DNA of 35,986 nt from Acidiferrobacteraceae bacterium (GTDB lineage Bacteria; Pseudomonadota; Gammaproteobacteria; Acidiferrobacterales; SZUA-150): contig QIGL01000106.1 of the NCBI GenBank assembly GCA_003228915.1, positions 1 through 35,986 on the forward strand, in the 5' to 3' direction. Position 1 is the first letter of the stretch. The number at the start of each line of letters is the position of its first letter. The notes under the pieces are model-generated. The model was given only the letters and a program-made list of their open reading frames with translations, was not told where the DNA came from and ran no database searches. The position numbers and the translations under genes are program-made. Positions 25,104-32,349 of the stretch are shown piece after piece.

Positions 25104-27419
25104 TCAGTTGCTCCAGCTTGCAGAAACATCATCAGAGGAAAGTGTTGTTTCGTCCTCACCTGAAAAATCATAATTTGTTTCTGTTTCTGCGCCCTGGAAG
25201 TAATTACCCTGCACATATTCAAAACCGCGGGTCCAGAGTATTGATAAAGAAGCAGCGTCTTCCACGCATTTCGCTACTTTTGATATTTCCAGTTTTTCAA
25301 TCATGGCGAGCGATGAATCCAGTTCTTCGTCTTCACTGGTTTCACCCATTTTTTCAATATCAGAACTATTCACCTTAACGTACCTGACGGTATGACGGGG
25401 CAGGTTCAGTAATACGCTAACATTCATACTGAAGTTATCGACAGAAATAGGACAACCAATATCTGACAAGTCACCAATGAGCTCGTTGGCAATTGCAAGA
25501 TTTTTAGAGATGACGTCTTCGTCCAGTTCAAACACACAATGTCGTGGGTTTATCCCGGAAGCATCAATATATTGTTTTACCAGTGGTGCCAGTTTTTCAT
25601 CTGCAAATGCGGTATGAGACAGGTTGATAAAAAATGTTGCTTCCCGGCCTTCTGAGTGCATTGCGCTCAGGGCTTCGATGGACCTGAGGATTACCCAACG
25701 ATCAATTTCCATGAGTTGGTTGGTTTGTTCGGCCTGGGGCATAAACTCACCAGGCAGCAACAAGCGGCCGGTCTCGTCCATCATCCTTACCAGCACTTCA
25801 TAATATTCTTCCGGTTCACCATGGAGATTAATCATGGGCTGGTAAGCAAGCCGGAAGCTATTATTGGTTAACGCGGTCGCGATTCGCGCCTGCCAGACGG
25901 GCTCACCTGAATGGGCGGCGACTTCCGGAGTTGGTTCGGGAGCGGTCTTGGGTGCCGGCGCTGGTTCAGGCGTTGCAACAGTTTTAGGTGCTGGAGTCGG
26001 TTTTTCTTTAGTTTGTTCAATGCTTAGATGTGCCGGTGCTTGCTCAAGCTCAATACGATCATCAGATTGCTCAGAAGTTTCGGTAAAGGGAACAACATTA
26101 TTATCTTGCACAGTTGGTGCAGCTGGTTGCGTAACTGGTTTCGGCTTAGGAATTGAAACTTCAGGCATATCCTGTTCACAGGCGGTTTGAGCCTGAGTCA
26201 ACAAGGCCAGTGCATTCTCGCCACCCGCAAGAGGGGTGATGCTGCTAATAAAATGACAGAAATAATTCTCGCCTTTTTCAGAAATAGGTGATTTGGTAAT
26301 TACTTTTTCCAGCTCCCGGGCAATTGACGTGCCATCTGCCTGGCTCTTGTCTTTATAAATGACTGCAAAATCATCAGAACCTAGTCGGGCTAGTTCGGTA
26401 TCACTGCCAAGCGTATCCCGCAACAGTTTCGTGATTTTGAGTAACATACGATCGCCCGCGGTATAACCCAGGGATTGGATAATGTTCTTCAAATCGTACA
26501 GGTTGATATAGAGCAATACACCCTTGGTCTTTTTCGCCGAGTGTATCGCCTCATCAAGCAGGCGAACAAAATGATGGCGATTGTAGAGGCCGGTTAGCGG
26601 GTCTCGCTGGCTTAAATACTGGAGACGATTTTCCGCGGCTTTACGTTTCGATACGTCCGAGACAGTAATCTGGATACACTTTTCACCTTTCAGGTCTACC
26701 GGTGCAAGTGTGGCTTCCAGATTAATAATTGAATCATCTTTTTTGCGAGCCGCCAGCTCTATCGGGCCATCCAGTTTGATATTCTTGTTTGTTTTACGCA
26801 GTGCACTTTTAAAATCTGCCTGGCTGGCCTTGTCAATCAGGTCAAGCACGGGCAGGATTTCAAGTTCGGCAAATTTTTCATAACCAAACAGGCTCAGGTA
26901 GGCGTGGTTGACTTCAACGTGTAATCCATCGAGCATGTAAGCGACGGCCTCGTGGGAACCTTCAACCATAGTGCGATGCTTTTCTTCAATTTCCTTGGTA
27001 GCACGCAAGGCGCGGAGATGTTCTTTCTTTTCTTCTAAAACGCGCAGCTCCCGGGAGATGGCGGGTACTATCCTGGCGTTCCTGGACTTGTGAATGACAT
27101 CGCGGACACCACTGTTCATGAGGTCTATGGTCTCCTCATCACTAATGTCGCTGGTGTAGATAATAAACGGCAGATCCGGGTGATTGCCGCGCACAAGGTC
27201 AAAGGCATTGCGGCTTTTCAGACCGTGTAGTTTGTGTTCAGCAATGACCACGTCCCACTTGCTGTTAGTGAGGGCACCTTGCAGGCCAGCGGCATCATTA
27301 ACCCGTTTTGTTTTGAGCATAAAACGGGCAATACGCAGGCTCTTGGCCAGGGCATCTGCGTCATCGGGTGAGTCGTCTATCACCAGTAAACGCAGGATTC
27401 GTTTAGTCTTGGTTACCAT
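25104..27419 (-). CDS. FimX-like REC-PAS-GGDEF-EAL protein, all output motifs degenerate
   Basis: This 771-residue protein has the domain order and local sequence of Pseudomonas FimX, a c-di-GMP receptor that controls type IV pilus assembly with PilZ and PilB. Residues 8-130 are a receiver domain with Glu61 in place of the phosphorylated Asp. Residues 145-258 are a PAS domain (AYMLDGLHVEVNHAYLSLFGY). Residues 270-415 are a GGDEF domain whose motif reads GSDDF (347-351). A Pro/Ala/Glu-rich linker fills 420-505. Residues 507-745 are an EAL domain with EVL (541-543) and DN (661-662) instead of the metal-binding DD pair; NLSH and VQGNYF are kept. It probably binds but does not make or cut c-di-GMP. 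The pilBCD genes lie about 15 kb away. Confidence 0.88.
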   Translation of the reverse strand: MVTKTKRILRLLVIDDSPDDADALAKSLRIARFMLKTKRVNDAAGLQGALTNSKWDVVIAEHKLHGLKSRNAFDLVRGNHPDLPFIIYTSDISDEETIDLMNSGVRDVIHKSRNARIVPAISRELRVLEEKKEHLRALRATKEIEEKHRTMVEGSHEAVAYMLDGLHVEVNHAYLSLFGYEKFAELEILPVLDLIDKASQADFKSALRKTNKNIKLDGPIELAARKKDDSIINLEATLAPVDLKGEKCIQITVSDVSKRKAAENRLQYLSQRDPLTGLYNRHHFVRLLDEAIHSAKKTKGVLLYINLYDLKNIIQSLGYTAGDRMLLKITKLLRDTLGSDTELARLGSDDFAVIYKDKSQADGTSIARELEKVITKSPISEKGENYFCHFISSITPLAGGENALALLTQAQTACEQDMPEVSIPKPKPVTQPAAPTVQDNNVVPFTETSEQSDDRIELEQAPAHLSIEQTKEKPTPAPKTVATPEPAPAPKTAPEPTPEVAAHSGEPVWQARIATALTNNSFRLAYQPMINLHGEPEEYYEVLVRMMDETGRLLLPGEFMPQAEQTNQLMEIDRWVILRSIEALSAMHSEGREATFFINLSHTAFADEKLAPLVKQYIDASGINPRHCVFELDEDVISKNLAIANELIGDLSDIGCPISVDNFSMNVSVLLNLPRHTVRYVKVNSSDIEKMGETSEDEELDSSLAMIEKLEISKVAKCVEDAASLSILWTRGFEYVQGNYFQGAETETNYDFSGEDETTLSSDDVSASWSN

Positions 27420-27478
27420 GTATATACTTTAGTCTTGCCTACAGTTTAGGGCAACTATTACCCTTCGGGTACTTTTGC

Positions 27479-28528
27479 TTAGCGGGTTTCAGCAAAGGCC
27501 ACCAGGTGATCGGCCTCAATCCGAATGCCCACTTCTTCCCCCAGGCCATGATCAAGATGGCTGGGAAACAGGGATAAAACCTCGTGTCCCGTGGGCAGTC
27601 GCAAGGTGTAGAGTATTTCCGCACCTTTAAAGGCCTTTTTAATAATCTTGCCTTTTAAATCGCTACTGCTATCAGGAACAATGTCATCGGGCCTGAAAAG
27701 TACACCCACATCGGCACCTTTTCCCCAACTATAAGCCCGGTTGCCCTGGTAGGTGCCAATGGCCGTTGCTACTGTATCAGGTGCAAGGAGCGTGCCGGGT
27801 AAGAAAACCCCCTGACCGATGAAGTCGGCCACGAAACGACAGTTGGGTTCGTGGTAAAGATTGTAAGGGGTATCCCACTGTAATAACCGGCCGTCGTGCA
27901 TGACCCCGATTTGCTCACCGAGGGCAAAGGCCTCGTGTTGGTCATGGGTGACCAGGATGGCCGTGGCCCCCTGGTGCTCCAGGATGTCGCGAACTTCCTC
28001 ACTCAGACGTTCACGCATATCCACATCCAGGTTCGAGAAGGGTTCGTCCATTAACACCAGGTCGGGCTTGGGGGCCAGTGCCCGCGCCAGGGCGACCCGT
28101 TGCTGCTGGCCGCCAGAAATTTCATGGGGAAAACGTTTTTCCAGTCCTTGCAGGCCCACCAGTTCCAGCATTTCACCGACAATACGCTGGCTTTCGACCC
28201 GGGTTTTGCTATCCAGGCCAAAGGCAATATTGTCTTTTAGATTGAGATGGGGGAATAACGCGTAATCCTGAAAAACCATGCCCAAATGTCGTTTCTCAGG
28301 CGGTAAAAATCGGCTGGTTGATGAAACAAGCTGCTCGCGAATGCGAATTTCACCGGCATTTAAGGCATGAAAGCCGGCAATAGCCCGTAAAACCGTGGTT
28401 TTACCGCAACCACTGGGGCCCAGCAGGCACACCAGGTTGCCTTCATTAATATGCAGGGACAGGTTATCAATGACAATACGGTCATCGAACTGGCACTGGA
28501 TATTTTTGAGAGAAAGTAATGTCTGCAC
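27479..28528 (-). CDS. ABC transporter ATP-binding protein, Fe3+/FbpC-type
   Basis: A 349-residue ATPase of the FbpC/PotA/CysA group: Walker A GPSGCGKTT (K43), Q-loop VFQDYALFPH (85-94), signature ISGGQQQRVALARAL (137-151), Walker B LVLMDEPFSNLD (157-168), switch THDQHEAF, then a TOBE-like regulatory domain from about 240 to the end. The closest resemblance is to iron(III) uptake ATPases. No permease or periplasmic binding protein gene is adjacent, so partners must be elsewhere. The start is GTG (28528) with a poor Shine-Dalgarno. Assignment of iron as substrate is only a similarity-based suggestion. Confidence 0.85.
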   Translation of the reverse strand: MQTLLSLKNIQCQFDDRIVIDNLSLHINEGNLVCLLGPSGCGKTTVLRAIAGFHALNAGEIRIREQLVSSTSRFLPPEKRHLGMVFQDYALFPHLNLKDNIAFGLDSKTRVESQRIVGEMLELVGLQGLEKRFPHEISGGQQQRVALARALAPKPDLVLMDEPFSNLDVDMRERLSEEVRDILEHQGATAILVTHDQHEAFALGEQIGVMHDGRLLQWDTPYNLYHEPNCRFVADFIGQGVFLPGTLLAPDTVATAIGTYQGNRAYSWGKGADVGVLFRPDDIVPDSSSDLKGKIIKKAFKGAEILYTLRLPTGHEVLSLFPSHLDHGLGEEVGIRIEADHLVAFAETR

Positions 28529-28719
28529 AATGGCTTACCGGCTGAACTAAACCCAGATGATAACAAATCTCAATAAGAAATGGCTAATGATTACCACTAA
28601 GACAGGCCAAATGGGCTTAAGTTGCCTTAATTTGTACTGAGGCAGGTTGAGACCGTGCTGAACCAGTGAGTTATTTCCTGTCAGGCTTGGAGGATTATGG
28701 TTGGTCAGGTGGCTCGTAG

Positions 28720-28812
28720 CTCGTAAGTTGGGGTAGGCGTTTTTTGCAAAGCCCAGCACGCCAGACTCGCATCTCGTAGGGTTCATAAAAAGCTCTCACC
28801 CCAGCCTACGGG
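28720..28812. repeat. Inverted-repeat intergenic element between the ABC ATPase and argF genes
   Basis: The left arm CGTAAGTTGGGGTAGGCG (28722-28739) and the complement of the right arm, CGTAGGCTGGGGTGAGAG, are imperfect copies facing each other, each followed by CTTTTT/GTTTTT and AACCC/AAGCCC-like bases. It resembles the common GTAGGNTGGGGTGAG-type intergenic repeats of proteobacteria and may act as a transcript-end hairpin for argF. Open frames across it are chance. Confidence 0.5.
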
Positions 28813-28841
28813 CTTATGGAAATGTCCTGGCTTGCAGTAGC

Positions 28842-29747
28842 TTACCGCGCGAGCAGCAATTCCAGCAGCGCTTTTTGGGCATGGAGGCGGTTTTCGGCTT
28901 CATCCCAGACCACGCTTTGCGGGCCTTCAAGGACATCGGCAGAAACTTCATAACCGCGATAAGCGGGCAGGCAATGCATGAACAGGGCATCTGTTTTTGC
29001 GCCGGCCATTAATTGTTCATCGACACAAAAACCGGAAAAGGCCTGCTCTCTCGCTTTTTTCTCATCTTCCTGGCCCATACTGGCCCAGGTATCAGTCACC
29101 ACCAAATCAGCATCGGTAACCGCTTCGGCTGGTGTGGCAAATATTTTTACATTGCTTTTACATTTTTCCAATACGGTTGCATCTGGCTCATAACCGGCGG
29201 GTGTCGAAATATGTAATGTAAAATTAAAAAGTTTGGCGGCATTCATCCAGGAATGACAAACATTATTACCGTCACCAATCCAGACGGCTATTTTGTTCGT
29301 GATGTCGCCACGATGTTCTACCCAGGTCTGGATGTCTGCCAGTAATTGGCAGGGATGAAACATGTCTGTCAGGGCATTGATCACGGGCACTTGCGAATAG
29401 CTGGCAAATTTTTCTATATCCTCGTGTTTGTGGGTGCGAATAATAATCGCATCGACCATGCGCGAAATAACCCGGGCAGTATCTTCAGGCGGTTCGCCCC
29501 GCCCCAGCTGGGTATCACCGGGAGACAAGAACATGCTGTTGCCGCCCAGTTGCGTCATGCCGGTCTCAAATGAAACCCGGGTTCGCGTAGAGGACTTGTC
29601 AAACATCAAGGCCAGCATTTTATTCTGGAGCGGTGTGTGTTGTTTGCCAGCAGCGTGCATTTTTTTTAATTCGATTGCGCGCGTGATGAGTGCAGTCAAC
29701 TCATCAACAGAAAGATCAAACAAGGTCAAAAAATGACGTGTCGCCAT
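28842..29747 (-). CDS. argF: Ornithine carbamoyltransferase
   Basis: ArgF makes citrulline from ornithine and carbamoyl phosphate. The 301-residue product has the carbamoyl-phosphate site KSSTRTR (51-57), the FHPCQLLAD segment that binds the second part of the pocket, ornithine-binding residues in DTWASMGQE, and the C-terminal catalytic HCLPAYRG. Length is normal for the anabolic trimeric enzyme. It starts 21 bases after the argD stop and is very probably cotranscribed with it. No ArgR box was identified with confidence. Confidence 0.97.
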   Translation of the reverse strand: MATRHFLTLFDLSVDELTALITRAIELKKMHAAGKQHTPLQNKMLALMFDKSSTRTRVSFETGMTQLGGNSMFLSPGDTQLGRGEPPEDTARVISRMVDAIIIRTHKHEDIEKFASYSQVPVINALTDMFHPCQLLADIQTWVEHRGDITNKIAVWIGDGNNVCHSWMNAAKLFNFTLHISTPAGYEPDATVLEKCKSNVKIFATPAEAVTDADLVVTDTWASMGQEDEKKAREQAFSGFCVDEQLMAGAKTDALFMHCLPAYRGYEVSADVLEGPQSVVWDEAENRLHAQKALLELLLAR

Positions 29748-29768
29748 AGACAGGTACCGTTCCCGAAA

Positions 29769-30944
29769 TCAGGAACCAACGTATTCCTTGATGAGTGAAG
29801 TGAGACGTTCAACCAGTATGTCGATATCTTCGTCACTGAGAATGAGCGGAGGTAGTAAACGAATGGTTTGGCCCGCCGTGACATTAATCAGCAGACCTTT
29901 GGCCAGGGCTTTTTCCATGAGATCGGTACATGGCCCATCCAGGTCAAAGGCAATGAGCAATCCGAGACCACGTATGTTGCTGACCTGGGGTGTGTCAGAA
30001 AATTCCGCACTGAGTTTTGCCAGTAATAATTTACCCAGGTCGCTGGCTTTTTTATCCAGCTGTTCGGATTCCATGGTATCGATTACCGCCAGGGCAGCGC
30101 GGCAGGCCAGTGGATTACCGCCGTAAGTGGAAGCATGGTTGCCCGGCTGCATCAGGTTGGCGGCTTTGCCACTGGCCAGGCAAGCACCGATGGGCACGCC
30201 ATTACCCAGGGCCTTGGCCACGGTGCAGACATCGGGCAGGATATTTTCGTGCTGGTAGGCAAACCACTTGCCACTGCGACACATGCCGGTTTGAATTTCG
30301 TCGATCATTAATAACCAGCCACGCTGATCACAGATTTTCCTTAATGCCTTCAGGTAACCGGCATCTGGAATAATAATGCCACCTTCACCCTCGACCGGTT
30401 CAACCAGGATCGCAACAATTTCATTGTTGTTTTCAGCGGCATGATTGATTGCCTCGATATCATTAAAGGGTACCCGGACAAAACCGGAAACCAGGGGTTC
30501 AAAACCCGCCTGCACCTTGCGACTGCCAGTGGCGCTCAAGGTGGCCAGGGTGCGACCGTGAAAACTGCCCTCGGTCACAATAATATGGGGGTTCTTGATT
30601 TTTTGCTGGTGGCCATACAAGCGGGCAAGTTTGATCGCGGCCTCATTGGCCTCGGCACCCGAGTTACAGAAAAATACTTCGTCCATACCCGCGTGTTGAC
30701 ACAATTTGTCGGCCAGTTGTTCCTGGGCACCAATGCGATACCAGTTCGAGGTGTGGATGAGCTGGCCTGCCTGGTCACGCAAGGCCTCGGTCACGGCAGC
30801 ATGACAATGGCCAAGACTGCAGACCGCAACCCCAGCCATGGCATCGAAATATTTATTATTTTCCGTGTCCCACAACCAGACCCCTTCACCACGGGCGAAG
30901 GTAACGGGCAGGCGTCCATAGGTATTCATTAAATGTTCTGACAC
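29769..30944 (-). CDS. argD: Acetylornithine aminotransferase
   Basis: ArgD is the PLP enzyme that converts N-acetylglutamate semialdehyde to N-acetylornithine, and also acts in lysine synthesis in many bacteria. The 391-residue product has the class-III aminotransferase marks: NSGAEANEAAIKLAR (94-108), FHGRTLATLSATG, the PLP-contacting DEIQTG (D215) and the Schiff-base lysine K244 in VAKALGNG. The start is GTG at 30944 with AGGAT twelve bases upstream; an internal ATG at codon 6 lacks any ribosome site. The leader holds a terminator-like hairpin and a short arginine-rich frame, described separately. It forms an operon with argF. Confidence 0.96.
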   Translation of the reverse strand: MSEHLMNTYGRLPVTFARGEGVWLWDTENNKYFDAMAGVAVCSLGHCHAAVTEALRDQAGQLIHTSNWYRIGAQEQLADKLCQHAGMDEVFFCNSGAEANEAAIKLARLYGHQQKIKNPHIIVTEGSFHGRTLATLSATGSRKVQAGFEPLVSGFVRVPFNDIEAINHAAENNNEIVAILVEPVEGEGGIIIPDAGYLKALRKICDQRGWLLMIDEIQTGMCRSGKWFAYQHENILPDVCTVAKALGNGVPIGACLASGKAANLMQPGNHASTYGGNPLACRAALAVIDTMESEQLDKKASDLGKLLLAKLSAEFSDTPQVSNIRGLGLLIAFDLDGPCTDLMEKALAKGLLINVTAGQTIRLLPPLILSDEDIDILVERLTSLIKEYVGS

Positions 30945-30993
30945 GTTTTAACAATATCCTGAAAATAGAAAAGCGCCCCTTTCGGGGCGCCAT
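30886..30993 (-). CDS. Possible arginine-rich leader peptide overlapping argD (uORF)
   Basis: An ATG at 30993 with a well-placed Shine-Dalgarno (GGAG, five bases upstream) opens a 35-codon frame that overlaps the argD start out of frame. The peptide begins MAPRKGRFSIFRILLKRVR and has seven Arg and three Lys. Codons 2-7 lie in the stem of the terminator-like hairpin. It may be chance, since the hairpin sequence itself encodes A-P-R-K-G-R, but position and composition suit a translation-sensitive leader of an arginine gene. Confidence 0.3.
   Translation of the reverse strand: MAPRKGRFSIFRILLKRVRTFNEYLWTPARYLRPW
30961..30990 (-). terminator. Terminator-like hairpin in the argD leader
   Basis: On the minus strand GCGCCCC-GAAA-GGGGCGC forms a perfect 7-base stem with a GNRA tetraloop (30990-30973), followed by TTTTCTATTTTC. 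It lies 16 bases before the argD GTG and downstream of a TATAAT box (31073-31068), so it looks like an attenuator or the end of a short RNA of about 100 bases. Confidence 0.6.
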
Positions 30994-31181
30994 GGGCTCT
31001 CCAAACAGCAATTCTAGACACTTGGGGTCAGGTTGCCAAGGGTTTTTTAGGTACAAAAGAGGTGTAAATTATAGAAACAGACGGGAATACCAGGGTTTCA
31101 GGGGCAATTTCTGACTACAGTACAGGCTTTTTGACGAAGGTTTCTGTGGCTCAAGAATATTGATGTTATTTAGATTTTAAT

Positions 31182-31212
31182 AAAAAAAGGCCCGGCAGAA
31201 CCGGGCTTTTTT
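31182..31212. terminator. Rho-independent terminator after the PuuD-like gene
   Basis: GCCCGG (31190-31195) and CCGGGC (31201-31206) pair around a 5-base loop, flanked by an A run before and a T run after, so it is usable on both strands. It closes the minus-strand unit of the PuuD-like protein. Confidence 0.85.
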
Positions 31213-31249
31213 ATTTATTACTTATTGCTTTCAGCGCTTAGTTGAACAT

Positions 31250-31753
31250 CTAGCCCCAGAAAGCCGCGCCATGAGCAGCCGTACCGGTGACCATGAAAAA
31301 CAACATAGGAATGGACAGCATGGTATTGGTGCGTGATGCCAGCATGGCAATACGGGCGGCCTTGGCTTTTTCGTCAGCACTGGCTTCGACCATGCCCAGT
31401 ACTTTTTTCTGGTTTGGCCAGATCAGTACCCAGACATTAAACAACATGATGGTGCCTAACCAGGCGCCCATGCCGATGGCGGCAGACGATCCCTGGAGCA
31501 TGAAAGCCGCACCAAAGATGCCCAGTTTGCCCAGGTAATATGAGCCACTTAACCAGGTAACCAATGCAGCCCAGCGAAACCAGAGTAATGCCTTCGGTGC
31601 GATAATTTTGGGGACAATGTCGGCGGCAATGCCATCTGCCTTGGCCTTGCCCATGGCCGGGATCTGGACAAAGTTAAAGTAATAAAGCAGGCCGATCCAG
31701 GTAATACCGGCCAGGATATGAATATAACGATCCAGGATTAGTGCTAATTCCAT
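31250..31753 (-). CDS. Urate hydroxylase PuuD-like membrane domain protein
   Basis: A 167-residue integral membrane protein with about four membrane spans (roughly 5-28, 57-80, 85-110 and 140-165). The opening DRYIHILAGITWIGLLYYFNFVQIP and FNVWVLIWPNQKKVL near 104-118 match the membrane domain of PuuD-type urate hydroxylase. Full-length PuuD proteins have in addition a periplasmic cytochrome-c domain with a CxxCH motif, which is absent here, so this is a stand-alone membrane-domain version and urate oxidation is uncertain. H12 and nearby Trp/Phe residues could be part of a cofactor site. The ATG has TAAGG nine bases upstream. A single-span microprotein precedes it on the same strand. Confidence 0.78.
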   Translation of the reverse strand: MELALILDRYIHILAGITWIGLLYYFNFVQIPAMGKAKADGIAADIVPKIIAPKALLWFRWAALVTWLSGSYYLGKLGIFGAAFMLQGSSAAIGMGAWLGTIMLFNVWVLIWPNQKKVLGMVEASADEKAKAARIAMLASRTNTMLSIPMLFFMVTGTAAHGAAFWG

Positions 31754-31832
31754 GATTATTTACCTTAAATTATGTAGTTTAATTTTTAATTTTATTGTCA
31801 GTGATTGTTATCGTCCTGATGGGTAAAGTAGC

Positions 31833-31934
31833 TCACATACCAATCAGGAAATTTTTAACAATCACGTAAAGGATCACAGTCAATACTGCGCCGGAGACGA
31901 GGGTTCCAATGATGGAGTCCAGCGGATTTTTCAT
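31833..31934 (-). CDS. Single-span membrane microprotein (33 aa) upstream of the PuuD-like gene
   Basis: A 34-codon frame encodes 33 residues: a short start MKNPLDSIIG, a hydrophobic span of about residues 8-26 (TLVSGAVLTVILYVIV), then KNFLIGM. The ATG at 31934 follows TTAGGGAG with a six-base spacer, an excellent ribosome site, which is the main reason to believe it. It ends 79 bases before the PuuD-like ATG on the same strand, and no terminator separates them. Small single-span subunits of this kind accompany respiratory or haem-containing membrane complexes (CydX, CcoQ types); a partner role with the PuuD-like protein is inferred. No family recognised. Confidence 0.6.
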   Translation of the reverse strand: MKNPLDSIIGTLVSGAVLTVILYVIVKNFLIGM

Positions 31935-32349
31935 TTTATTCTCCCTAACTAATTGAATTTATTAATAAATAATTAAAATAATAGTTGACTGTTTTAGTCG
32001 GGCGCAAGCGTATGTCAGAATCTTCTGGAATACAAGTCAAACTCATTGAGGGTATTACGGATAGTGCTGCAATATTGGCCTGAGTATGAGCGGGGTAAAT
32101 AATATTACATGTGAGAGCGTTGATTAAAACTGTAGCAATATCAATGTATTAGAGTGAAAATACGTGTAATCTGACAATACGTAATGGACAGGAAGGCAGT
32201 GGCTCATGGTTTATAGTACGCCGTCATTTTTTAATCACCGACTTGCCTTGACCTTCAGCACTAAAAAAACGATTATACCGGCGCTTTTGAGCCGGTAGAA
32301 TCAATACCGACTCACTATAAATAATAACGAACCTCGATAAAGGAGATCC
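31935..32349. other. Gene-free divergent region between the microprotein and pdhA
   Basis: No gene was found. On the minus strand TTGACT (32040-32035) with a 17-base spacer to TGACAT is a possible, imperfect promoter for the microprotein. On the plus strand there is a candidate pdhA promoter (listed separately), a direct repeat AATACGT at 32159-32165 and 32176-32182, and a perfect hairpin TACCGGC/GCCGGTA (32276-32297) near the expected pdhA transcript start. Confidence 0.5.
32248..32276 (+). promoter_or_regulatory. Candidate pdhABC promoter
   Basis: TTGACC (32248-32253), 17 bases, GATTAT (32271-32276): a good -35 and a moderate -10, about 70 bases before the pdhA ATG. No PdhR-like ATTGGTnnnACCAAT site was seen. 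Confidence 0.4.

Noticed and set aside
28547-28786. 79-codon minus-strand frame beginning in the intergenic repeat
   Set aside because: Much of it is translated repeat sequence, with no ribosome site and no recognisable family.
30441-30932. 163-codon plus-strand frame opposite argD
   Set aside because: Antisense shadow of argD; its composition mirrors argD codon use and it has no domain signature.
30961-31073. Known structured RNA (6S, SRP RNA, riboswitch) in the argD leader
   Set aside because: The characteristic conserved segments of 6S RNA and SRP RNA are absent and no known riboswitch core was recognised.
32303-32319. AATACCGACTCACTATA resembles the phage T7 promoter
   Set aside because: It has an extra C compared with the T7 consensus and lacks the GGG start; no phage genes or single-subunit RNA polymerase are present. 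Chance similarity is the simplest reading.
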